A DNA stretch of 64,000 nucleotides from Fusarium oxysporum f. sp. lycopersici 4287 (lineage: Eukaryota; Ascomycota; Sordariomycetes; Hypocreales; Nectriaceae). The notes below the pieces were generated by a model, which was not told the DNA's origin, ran no database searches, and worked only from the letters and a program-made list of their open reading frames with translations. This document shows positions 23,264-33,581 of the stretch, one piece after another (the stretch's first letter is position 1; each line of letters begins with the position of its first letter). Made by a program: the position numbers and the translations under genes. Location: NCBI RefSeq assembly GCF_000149955.1, contig NC_030986.1, positions 2,549,886-2,613,885 on the forward strand, in the 5' to 3' direction.

Positions 23264-25182
23264 ACGGAATTTCCCAGCGCCACAGGATCATCACCAGGAT
23301 ATTACGACTCAAGCGTTGGACTTGCGCCCGTTGTAACGACGTTAAATGCCGATCATTTGGGCTATTTGAGTCTGGATTCAAGGGACCAGTCGTTGTGTTG
23401 ACACTATCTGGAGCACTGCCATCTTGGGTGCTTCGATTTGTGTGTGTATGTGTGTGTATGTGTGCGGAACAACACATCAACTAATGACGGCAGATATCCG
23501 CACCTACAGACGCGTTCTCGGCCGGGCTATGCAGTGATGTGAGGCATCCCTAACCTCTTGTGGTCCCAGTACGCGCGCCCTGCATTGGCGTCAAGGCTGC
23601 CATGAGTTAAAAGAGCCTCTGGCAAGTTCCGAGCGAAAAGCTTGGTATTCGGTAGTGGTTGATGGTGGCGCCCGGCATACGGATGCACAGACTAGCGGTT
23701 CAATTATGGGAATTGTCTGAGTGTATGGCGTTTTCGAGAAGGGACTGTCCCTATTGTGGAAGTTTTGAGAGGACATACAAAACAAGTTTGTCTCGTTTCC
23801 CCTCGGTAGATGTTCTCCCACATCCTGATCGGGAGTTCATAGCAAATATGATTGGCTGAGCTACAAATGCACTATCTTTTTGCATGGATTGCTTCATGAA
23901 TTGCCAATAAGAGTTAAGGCGCAAGACGCTGCTGGGACCATGCAGTAGAGTTTCTACGCATGAAACATGCTGGCATTTGCTCTTTGAAATGAAACATCTT
24001 CTGCTCACACTTCTGAGGCATTCAATGCATAATAGCCAGAGAACTCTCGTTGAATTTCGATCCCTGGATATTTTCTAGAAGAGGACCCTTGAAGAACAAG
24101 GACAAACTTCGATGGCCAGCGAAGCTAGCTGGCATTGGCTTTCGGTAAGGTCACCGAGCTGGGACTTCACCCCTGTTGAAGCGCTTGACTTCAATTGGAT
24201 TAAATTTACGGTGCGCTCGGACTTATCGATATCTATCATCGAAGAAGTGGATTTAAGCTCATCAAAACGTGCAGTAGTAGCTTCAGTTGACCACTTAAAC
24301 GATGACGTCTCTTCGCCAACTTCACTAGGCTCATCTCCAAGATGCAGGTTTCTTTGCAGTACATACACGAATAACCACGACAGTCACAAATCTCCAAAAC
24401 TCGAATTCGCCTAATACGCCACCATTAAATGATAACGAGCTTGTTTTGACACCAAACGGCAGAATGACCTTGGTATCGTCTACAGTGGCTTGAGCACGGT
24501 TGCATTGGCACCAATAGCCAATATCGCGGCGGTCCGACAGTTTTCGGGGCGTATACCAATGAGGTCATCACCATTGTCATTCACACAACAATAGCTGCAA
24601 AACTTGCGTTATAGTAAATGCCGGGGCATGGTTCTGTGGGTCTCTGCGTGTCAGGAAATCTACATGTTACATATTCTCCTCAATCGGAAAAGGAGGCTGG
24701 ACGGATTTAACATGATCGCTGGTGAGGCTGTCAACTTTGACACCATTTCTGCAGCTCGCACCAGGAACAAGCAGAAAATCCACTGTATTCGAGACCAAAA
24801 ACACGCAAAATAGACTCCCGACCATGGCCGGAACCAGCCTAGGCCAGGCCCAATATGCAGGGAACTAAGTCATCCAATCAGATTGAACCGGCGCCGAACC
24901 CTTCTTAACGGGTTCATATGCCGGGCATCAAAGACTAAAGACCACGGAGGAGGCGCCTTTGACAAGTTGAGTCCCCGTTCGCCATGCACAGTCAACGGTC
25001 CGGCATGCCGTTGCCGATACATTACCGTGAGGCTCTATGCGGAGGTTGTTGTGCTTTCTATTACCACCACTATTGTCGATACTATCGTCACTGTTGCCGT
25101 GCAAGCTGAGCAACTCCCACTGGGCTTGTTGGCCCCCTGGCTCTCCCCTGTTATATCATATCCCACTTCATGATAAGTTATC
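23264..25182. other. intergenic
   Basis: A TG-rich microsatellite lies at about 23437-23465. A minus frame at 24075-24368 (97 codons, acidic) has fair composition but no family and no supportable start or splice context. Nothing else was found. Confidence 0.4.
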
Positions 25183-26734
25183 ATGTCGTCTCTTCTGCCA
25201 GTCTTGGCCCCCCGGCTTCCGGGCTGTCCGCCGGCGGTAGATGACAGGACCTACACAAAGGAGCACACAGAGGAGGAGTGGGAGAGTATGCGCAACGTCA
25301 TCAGGAAGCTATATATTCAGGAAAATCGAAAGCTGAACGAGACTATGGCAATCCTTCAGGCCAGATATGGTTTCGCAGCAACGTGAGTGGGGATCCACGC
25401 ATGTGGTGCCAGCAAGGTCCAAAAACTGATTCGTCTTTCAAAGGGAGCAGATGTTCAAGAAGCGTTTAAAGAAATGGGGCTTAAGAAAACGTACATATCG
25501 GAAAGGTCAACCTGGCTCTGCAGCTTCCACTCCTCTGGATACTACTGAATGTTCCGGGACGAGTACATTTGACGAACAAAGCTCATCCTCATCCTCAGCC
25601 TCTCCAGAGGAGCACCAAGATGATCCAACTACGTCTATGGCTCTGATACAGCCATCAAATACTGGCCCCTACTCTGATTTGGAACAGGTTCTCGGCGGCG
25701 TCTTCAACTGGAGTCAATCCAAACTAGAAATCTTTCCTGTCATGTCAGATCCTATGTCAGAATACCTAGCAACCCCAAACTCCCCCCCTATCCGAGACAG
25801 TCGTACAATGTACCGCATTTTCGAGCTTGTTTTCGACCTTTGGTTCCACGGAAAGGGTGACCTTGCTGGTATGGCTGCACGAAGAGGGTTTTACGTGCTC
25901 GAATTTGTGTTGAGCGATGATCACCCCGACCTTATCTGGCATGTGCTAGATACAATCTACGATATGGTGGACCGAGGCCATCTTCGACTTTTGGCCCTTT
26001 TCTTGGATCATGCTACAATACTCGCGAAACGACAGCTGCCTGCTCAACACCCGCTCCTCCTTATTCTCCAACAGCTTCGCTACTGCGATTATCAATCAGA
26101 TGAGGGAAGGAAATACTTGTGTCATCTGTTGCGCCAAGCCTGGCTACGGAATGTTAATCTCTTGGGCCAACATATCGAAACATCGGATTCCCATCGACTC
26201 TGGCTTTACGAACAACTAATTTGGGATGGGAGAACACGCCTCCGTAGGGAAAGCGAACTTGGCAAGCGGCAAGATGCGATGTATCAGGCCCTAGAGAGGA
26301 TGGCTGAAGCACAGAGTCAGACCTCATCTTCAACCGATGCGGATCAGTTACGAGTCGAAGCATTGCGACTTGAGTTCACACAGATGGATGTTGGTGACAA
26401 GAAGAAGGCTGAGGAGCTAGCCATCAATTTACTCGATCTTACCAGAACCGAACAAGGACCCAGATCCAACGATCGATTTCACGCATACGCATGCAAGATG
26501 CTGGCTCGAGTACAGGAATCGAGGCAGGAATGGGACACGGCCGAACAGAACCTACGGCATGCCATTTCGAAAAGAGAGGTAGCGCACGGTGCGAACAACA
26601 ACCTGCGAGTCATCCGTGATATGTGGGTGCTGGCAGCGCATTATCAGAAAGCTGGGCGACAAGCAGACGCCAACAAGATCACAGCTGATGCGTTATCGAG
26701 AGCCCAGAGATACTTGGAGCAGGATGTCGAATAA
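25183..26734 (+). CDS. Clr5-domain protein with TPR-like C terminus
   Basis: join(25183..25382,25444..26734), 496 aa, one 61-bp intron (GTGAGT...AAAG). The intron interrupts the N-terminal Clr5 domain (about residues 22-85): EEWESMRNVIRKLYIQENRK, then ATEQMFKKRLKKWGLRK after splicing. Clr5 domains are a fungal N-terminal module, named for S. pombe Clr5, that is thought to bind DNA. A Ser-rich linker follows, then a helical region. The last about 150 residues show TPR-like helix pairs (KKAEELAINLLDLTR, EWDTAEQNLRHAISKREVAH). The role is probably regulatory but cannot be specified. A J-domain gene follows in tandem 524 bp downstream. Confidence 0.85.
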
Positions 26735-27258
26735 TCAATATCATCAATGTACCGTTCAGGAGTTATGTGTATAAAATGGGGTGGTTCGGAACAAAGCTAT
26801 TAGGTTTTGGGCGTCATGGCATAAGATACGGGGGCGTCGAGAATTGGCATATGATTCATTCATGAGTAATTTCCACGGCAGTTACTCAGCGAGTAAAGTT
26901 TCTGGTTTGTCGCGAAAGAAAAGCACAGCGATGATTAGGAGTATTTGATATCTTCCTTGAGAAGACATTGGTTGGAGTTCTAGTTTGAGATACCCAACGT
27001 TCCATGAAGCGAATTGAAGTTGAAGAAGTTGATTTGATTGGATCGCCACATTGACGCAGGCACCGCCACAATGACGTTGACACTTCCGCCCTGGGATAGT
27101 CGTCTATAGCCTTGATTCAACAACACTCGCATTACATACCAACCTACCACCTGCGACTTGGCATATTCTCGCGAGGAAAATTGTAGACCTTTCGCTCGTT
27201 AGAATCGACTCTAATTTTATTGTCTTTTGTAAAGACCTTTGTATTACATGAACTCATC

Positions 27259-28083
27259 ATGACTGCTGGAGCTCCCCCGAACTACTGTGAGCTGCCATCA
27301 TGACCCCACTACATGTGAATGCGCCAGAGTGAAAACTGACTAGAACTTTATGTAGATGCCATTCTCGAGGTCTCTGATACTGCAACCACTCAGCAAATCC
27401 GAGATGCTTACAAGCGGTATGTCACTTTTGCTTTGTAGTCTCGACTCGCGACACAACTAACCCCGGTAATCAGCGCTGCCCTAAAGACGCACCCTGACCG
27501 CGTCTCCAATGACTCCCCAGAGCGAGCCGAACGGACACGAAAGTTCCAGCTCGTCAACGACGCCTATTACACACTCTCTGACCCTGTACGCCGTCGCGAG
27601 TATGATGCTCAGCGCAAACTCTTCAACACCAGCACCCCTTCAGATCCCTTCGAGGACATTCCTGAGACGGAAACTGAGGGTGGCGCCGCGCCGCGACAGA
27701 GCCCTTATTCCTGGGCATGGAACTTCTTCACCAACCAAGGCCAAGCCCCTGCTCAGGATCGCGAGCAAACCGAGGATGCGCAGTTTAGTGATGTATTCGA
27801 GGAGATGATGCGCGAGGAGGGCATGGCCGAGGGCAGGGATAACCACCCCACTGGCAAGTTCTGGAGTATGGTGGGTGGTGTCAGCGGCGGCGCTCTAGGG
27901 TTCATCGTAGCCAATGTGCCAGGTCTTGTCGCAGGAGCCGTTGCGGGGAACAGACTAGGAGCTGTCCGCGATGCGAAGGGTAAGAGTGTCTACGCTGTAT
28001 TTCAGGAGCTTCCCCAGGACGACAAGTCAAGGCTGCTCAGCCAGTTGGCAGCCAAGGTTTTCAGTCATGCTGTTGGTATTTAA
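27259..28083 (+). CDS. J-domain (DnaJ/Hsp40) protein with glycine-rich hydrophobic segment
   Basis: join(27259..27286,27356..27416,27474..28083), 232 aa, with introns of 69 and 57 bp. The J domain covers about residues 8-75, with the Hsp70-activating HPD at 36-38 inside AALKTHPDRVS and the typical end LSDPVRRREYD. There is no Gly/Phe or zinc-finger region, so it belongs to the class C type. The C-terminal half holds a hydrophobic Gly/Ala-rich segment (GGALGFIVANVPGLVAGAVA, about residues 141-160) with GxxxG-like spacing, which may associate with membrane. The organelle cannot be fixed. The first exon is only 28 nt; the ATG at 27259 is supported because both introns then splice in phase. Confidence 0.88.
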
Positions 28084-29628
28084 GGTCGAGAACCTGGAAC
28101 GGATCAAGGCTGGGTTTATTGGGCGCTCTCGGAGTTGGGTCAGTATCGGCAAACAGACGATTTTTAATGAGCCGATGGAAGTTAGTACCTAAGTAGTTTC
28201 TCAGGAATACACGTATACAATCGATAATAAAAATTCACTGCGCGTACCCATACCGTCCCAGAGAGACTCGTATCATATCGGCTTTCGGACTTGAACGAAC
28301 ACGAACTTTCTGGGCAGAGATATTCATATCTTACCATGTGGCTTATGTTATCCAGAATTAGCTTCAATGAACAGTAACTCACTCCCGCTGTAAGTCAACG
28401 ACAACCAAAGAGATAATGAACACTCAGTTTGGATCATAATTTTAGCTGTTTGATGTCTTTTCATGACGTAACGTCTTGTTAGAATAGAAGCATTATACCC
28501 AATTGCCCAGTTCTCTGCCTACTTCTGGGCTAATAAAGCATCCCGAGAACATCGAAGTTTGAAGTGTTAGCACGCAAGGCGCTTCTTTGACAGACCTGGT
28601 GCCAGGTGGCACCACTGTCTAAAGCCACAACCTGATAAGATTCAAAGCCGAATTTGCTCTGGAAAACGTGGCCAACTTGCCGGTTTCCTGGTTTTATTTG
28701 CGGAAGTGGTGCCAGAATAGGGATGAGATTCGGAAAATATCCTATATTTATCATCAGGCAGTAAAATGATTCTAAGGGTAAGCTAAGGATTAAGAAACTA
28801 AGATACTTGGATCTTGTTATAAACGTGATGGGTTATCTTACTATGCTCATTCAGACTTACTGTATGGAAAGCTTGGCATCTTATTGACCATTAGCTACAA
28901 GTTCTCTTCATGGTGGAGTTCAGATCAATAAGTTATACCTATAGCTTCATTGAAGTCTCTGCTATTTATTTTAAACACCAATGACTTTGGCTTACTTCCT
29001 CTATCACTCGTTCTAGACTGAGCGGTTGCATATGGTATTGTCCTCAATGAGATATGGCTCTTGACCTTTCTTTAGACGAAGCGGTGCTCCATATGATAAC
29101 AGTTTATAATTCTACCACCCTTGCGAGATTCTGGGACTTGATTACGACCTTCACAGTATTCATAGACCAGCACAGTTAAGTAGTTCGAATGTCTTTCGGG
29201 CACATGAAGGCTCAAGCTTGGGTAAACAAATGCAAGGGACACAAAACAGACCAGCAAAGGATCCCGCTCACGCTTGTCCATAGTCTGTTGACACGAAATG
29301 TACTGTGGTAGTTTGACAACACCAACTCATAATCTTGGAGCGGCCTATTATCCTATAAAACAACAAATCACTTCTAGTCCAATGCACCATCATGCGCCTC
29401 AAGTGCTCCGTATAATGTCTTGGCAAGCTTGTTAACATTGATGGAGGACGGTAAAGTGCCATGAAGAAATTCACATACATTTTTGTGCCAAGCTCATAAT
29501 CCCAACATTTATTCCAACCACGACGTCTTGATTCGACGAGCAAACAAGACATTCTCAGTCTTATTACGATATCGAAGCCTCCTCACAGGCTATTAAAATT
29601 TGCCCGAAGTACCCAGTGCCTACATAAC
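28084..29628. other. intergenic
   Basis: Only short frames in AT-rich sequence (28400-29300). It holds the 3' flanks of two converging genes. No feature was recognised. Confidence 0.5.
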
Positions 29629-30560
29629 CTATCTTCGGGGAGGAGGCTGGAATCCAGGCGGTGGGGGACCACCAGGGTTGAACCCGGGAGGAGGGAACTG
29701 AGCGCCTCCAGGGAAACCAGCTGGAGGAGGGAAGTTTCCAGGAAAGCCAGGAGGAGGGGCTTGGAGACTGTTAGAGACTCTTCGAGGGTATCGGGACTGT
29801 TTGAACTCACCACCACGGCCGGGAAAACCAGGAGCACCAGGGAAGCCGGGGAAACCAGGCGGAGGAGCACCACCAACACCAGCAGCAGGACCCTTATCAA
29901 TATTAGCAATTAATCAGGTAACTTTAAGGGGAAAAGAAACACATACTGCGAGGGAGGGAGGGGCAGCTCCTCGGCCAGCAGGACGAGCAACACCAGGGCC
30001 AGCGGCCAAAGCAGAAGGAATTCCACCAGGAGCACTCTTGCCTAGTCGAGCACTAGGATCGGCGGGAGGAGGCGACTCAACGGAGAGGGAGATGATATGG
30101 GCGCCTCGAACGATCGTGAGGCCAAGAGTTCGCTTCTCCTCAGACTCGATGGTCTGGGTAGCTGAACCACTTGCGCCAGGGGCAGAGGGCTTGTTTTGCT
30201 TGCGCTTCACGCGCCGAAACTCTTCCGTATCCGCAAGTACAAGGTTCATGTGCTGAATTCTAGTTAGCCTTGGTCTCAACAATAATGGCTGGAGATGTTG
30301 TACCTTATCGAAGGCAAGCATCTGACCGGTCATTGCCCTTCCATCATTAAGAGTAACCCGCATCCGCCAGTTGATCTGTTCCGTCCTAGTCAGCTTGATT
30401 GAACGATCGCAAAGACGTAGCATTCGAGTCGCATGCGCGTCGGGGTATACGTACGTAACCGGCCTGGGAAAGAGATATGGTTAGCATATCGAGATCAAGC
30501 AGCTCAAAACGCGTAAGAGTAGGGGGGTAGACGAACCATCTTTCCTTGTTTGTTCGACAT
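29629..30560 (-). CDS. Small nuclear ribonucleoprotein SmB
   Basis: complement(join(29629..29892,29947..30252,30304..30375,30455..30463,30537..30560)), 224 aa. The Sm1 part is INWRMRVTLNDGRAMTGQML followed by FDKHMNLVLADTEEFR (residues 12-51). The Sm2 part is RTLGLTIVRGAHIISLSVES (76-95). The tail is the Pro/Gly/Phe-rich extension typical of SmB/B'. The protein is one of seven Sm ring subunits of spliceosomal snRNPs. The second coding exon is only 9 nt (GCCGGTTAC, residues A-G-Y). It is needed because the flanking reading otherwise hits a TAG, and including it gives GKMAGYINWRM, a smooth family N terminus. The gene is divergent from RPL11. Confidence 0.9.
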
Positions 30561-30919
30561 TTTGGCGGTATTCTGAGAGCGTGCTGAGGCAGTTTCTCTG
30601 TGTTTCAAAAATTGATGTTAGACCGCGGTGTGTTTGCGCGCGATCGTAACAACCTTCAATGCCTAGAGCTCTGAAGGTGAGTTATGAGGTCCAAAATCTG
30701 CGGAGCCTGATGCGGAAGGCTGAAAGGTACACCGACAAAGTACCATTTCTGCGCTAGAACACTTCGGATTAGCGCCAGCCCCACTTCGCGTAGCGCCGAA
30801 CCCGGTAAGGGCAGAGAAACCCTCTAAATAATTGCGAGCTCACAAAAACTGAAAAATTACTCTTGCAACCTTCGCGATCTTCGACAACTCCATCACCAGG
30901 TCGACTAATAACAGCAGCC
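30561..30919. promoter_or_regulatory. shared divergent promoter region of SmB and RPL11
   Basis: 359 bp between two outward-facing start codons, containing all promoter and leader sequence of a spliceosome gene and a ribosomal protein gene. Just before the RPL11 start the sequence is rich in CAACAGCAGC-like repeats. No named element can be asserted. Confidence 0.5.
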
Positions 30920-31557
30920 ATGGCTTCCGAGAAGGCAAACAACCCCATGCGGGAGCTGAAGATTCAGAAGCTCGTTCTGAACATCTCCGTCGGAGAGTCT
31001 GGTGACAGACTTACCCGTGCCGCCAAGGTGCTGGAGCAGCTTTCTGGTCAGACCCCCGTCTACAGTAAGTTTGCCAATTTTGGACATGGCGATGCAATTC
31101 CATCTGACTGAATTTTTCAAAGGCAAGGCTCGCTACACCGTCCGAACCTTCGGTATCCGACGTAACGAAAAGATTGCTGTCCACGTTACCGTCCGAGGCC
31201 CCAAGGTAAATTCACACATCAATATTGGAAATGGCAAAGCGCAGAGATGCTAACATCCAAAAGGCCGAGGAGATTCTTGAGCGTGGTCTCAAGGTCAAGG
31301 AGTACGAGCTCCGCAAGCGCAACTTCTCCGAGACTGGCAACTTCGGCTTCGGTATCAGCGAGCACATCGATCTCGGTATCAAGTACGACCCCTCTATCGG
31401 TATCTACGGCATGGACTTCTACTGCTGCATGACCCGACCTGGTGAGCGCGTCACCCGCCGCCGCCGAACCAAGTCCCGCATCGGTGCCAGCCACCGCATC
31501 AAGCGCGAGGAGACCGTCAAGTGGTTCAAGTCTCGCTTCGACGGCATTGTCCGATAA
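30920..31557 (+). CDS. RPL11: 60S ribosomal protein L11 (uL5)
   Basis: join(30920..31064,31123..31205,31264..31557), 173 aa, with both introns 58 bp long. It is collinear with eukaryotic uL5 throughout: [20 protein letters not shown] at the N terminus, [20 protein letters not shown] after intron 1, and [20 protein letters not shown] then [20 protein letters not shown] near the end. uL5 sits in the central protuberance of the large subunit and binds 5S rRNA with uL18. Codon use is C-ending and strongly biased, as expected for very high expression. Length matches the family (about 174). Confidence 0.97.
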
Positions 31558-32336
31558 ACGGTTGAAAAAATTGGTTGTTTGAATTTACGGATGGTCACGG
31601 CGAACATTAAGGGGAAAACTCACATGGGACATGTATTTTCTGTTGCCTTTGCTGCATCAGCTTGACTTGAAATTTTCAGTCAAGCCACGGCCTGAGAGAC
31701 CGACCGGCGCTCTGCCGGCTTTCCGATATTCACTATGAATGTGACATTGCCATCAATCGTCAGATCACTGGTACTTTGTCTACTTGGCCTCTCGTCTGTT
31801 TACGTCTACGCGAGACGTTATAAACATGTCCTTCGGGGACTTTGGTGCATCACTTGTATCCTTGATGATTTCTCCTCTTTGGAGTAATGTCAATGCTCCT
31901 GACCAATGTGTGACTGTTACATTCTGAGTCATTCCTTGTGATGTTGCATGCTTACCGGTTGGTAATTGGTTGTCAACGTAGTGGTGACCGGCCAGCTTGT
32001 ATGTAACTTGAATAGAGCTTGATGCTTCCGATGCCAACACCGTATGATGTCAGGGTTATTTGGCTATGAGTTATCAAATTTGGGTGCGAAAAGGTCAACT
32101 CTGTGTGCCAAGAATTCACAATCGTTCCCTGTCAACTTTTCAGGTTATCATCTCACAGCAAGCGCACAGGCAACTGCACCTAGCGACACGACTGTGAAGG
32201 TACTGGCTCTCATATTCCAAGATAATTCTGTTTCGTATAGAAGGGATCAAGATCACGATGTTTCCCCAAGTGCAAGGGAAAAAAACACACACCTACGAAG
32301 GCAGGAGTACCATAGCGTCCATGGGCGGTAAGAAAC

Positions 32337-32385
32337 CCCAAGACCTCAATCCTCAGAGACAAAATGACTCAGGTAGGTTGAGAAT
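32337..32385. repeat. possible MITE-like fragment (copy 2)
   Basis: ACCTCAATCCT..GAGACAAAATGACTCAGGTA resembles the left inner arm of copy 1 (ACCTCAATCCTAAATGACAA then AAAGACTTGGGTA). No second arm follows, so this would be a solo arm. Marginal. Confidence 0.3.
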
Positions 32386-32794
32386 AGCTTATGGCGTCTG
32401 ATGATCTTTAATGGTTGGACGCTCTAATATGAGAAACGGATTGTTCTCGCCTTCGGAAAGCCGTAAAGAAAGAAAACCGATATCCATAGCTTTCATGGGT
32501 CATTTGTCCTATTGTGGATGCACCCCAGATTAACGGCATCTGATATCTTGGGGCACATAGGACCTCCGTCAACAAAAACCAGTTAATGTGGAAAATCACA
32601 AGCAACAAGGCTTCGAGGCCTCATAGATGAGTTTTAGATCGAAAATCTCCGGCGCAAGGCTACAAGATAACAAGCGTGCCCTGGTTGTCAGCTACCAGAG
32701 CTCGCCATTGATCAATTTGACGGGTAAAGTGTTGGCCTGGCGTCCATGATAGCCTTGCCAGTTGGGCCATTCACTTTGTTGCTCCGTAGCTGAG

Positions 32795-32945
32795 CCAGGG
32801 GAGGCAAGAAAACCTAGGACCTTAATCCTAACTGATTAAAAAGACTTAGGTAAATTAGTAAGAGCTTAGGGGGCTTTTTGACGAGTTTATTTGGCTTCCT
32901 GAGTTGAAAGTACCTAAGGTCTGAGGTTTTCTTGCTTCCCCGAGG
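32795..32945. repeat. MITE-like inverted-repeat element, copy 3 (best preserved termini)
   Basis: The left terminus is CCAGGGGAGGCAAGAAAACC (32795-32814). The right terminus read on the minus strand is CCTCGGGGAAGCAAGAAAAC. The match extends about 30 bp into each arm with few mismatches (left ...TAGGACCTTA, right ...TCAGACCTTA). About 150 bp, non-coding. It shows the boundaries of the family most clearly; the target-site duplication is unclear. Confidence 0.75.
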
Positions 32946-33399
32946 CCGGGCCAGTGCAAGGCTCCACAACGAAAACCACCCACAGCTTGATGGATCAAAG
33001 CTCCATGAGGCATCCCCCTGGTCCTGTACGACTGACTTCAACCTTTTGCAACCGCATATCTCAGGCACTAACTTGTGTCACTTACCCGGGTAATACCGAT
33101 CATTCGGCGGTACGGGAGTTGGCTGGGATGAAAGAAGTCGATTAGTAGGCACGATGAGGTTATTGGGGATTCAGAGGTCAAGATCAGATTAATTGGTGAC
33201 ACAGAGCGAGAGATGATAGCAATTGGCCATCTCAATCTTTTCCGTTCTCTTATCGATCTCACAGATTCTGTCGAACGTCAGCTCCGTGGGCGAAATGAAG
33301 CTCCGAAATTCAAGCGGGTTGGAAAAACAGGCTAAGAAATTGTTAAGGCTGCTTCGGAATATCCAGGCAAAACCGCGCATTGAATCGTGATTGGGCCGT

Positions 33400-33581
33400 C
33401 GGAGCAGCTGAACCCCACTCTATCCCTCAGACAGACTCTGCTCTCCATCACCATCCTCCTCAAAAATCTCCATTTGCTCTCCTGTAAAGGCAGCACCGCA
33501 CTCCCCAATCTCCCCTCCTCCCAATTGCACCCGGCTGCAATTGCTCTCCTTTCATCTCCAAACCTCCCGTATACCTCTAAT
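33400..33581 (+). promoter_or_regulatory. CT-rich ATP1 leader
   Basis: Pyrimidine-dominated sequence up to the ATP1 start codon (for example the runs around 33420-33470 and 33505-33565), as is common in leaders of strongly expressed filamentous-fungal genes. An ATTGG (inverted CCAAT) lies at about 33390-33394. Confidence 0.45.

Larger units (their letters stand above)
31558..33581. other. intergenic between RPL11 and ATP1
   Basis: Contains one well-preserved MITE-like element (32795-32945), a possible fragment of the same family (about 32337-32385) and the CT-rich ATP1 leader. No coding sequence was recognised. Confidence 0.5.

Noticed and set aside
24075..24414. overlapping plus (100 codons) and minus (97 codons) frames
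   Set aside because: Neither has a family match or clear start context; the minus one is acidic and marginally protein-like but not enough.
29779..29821. possible 43-bp intron (GTGAGT...AACAG) in SmB exon 5
   Set aside because: Removing it shifts the Pro/Gly-rich tail into a Leu/Ser-rich frame without family character; 43 bp is also very short.
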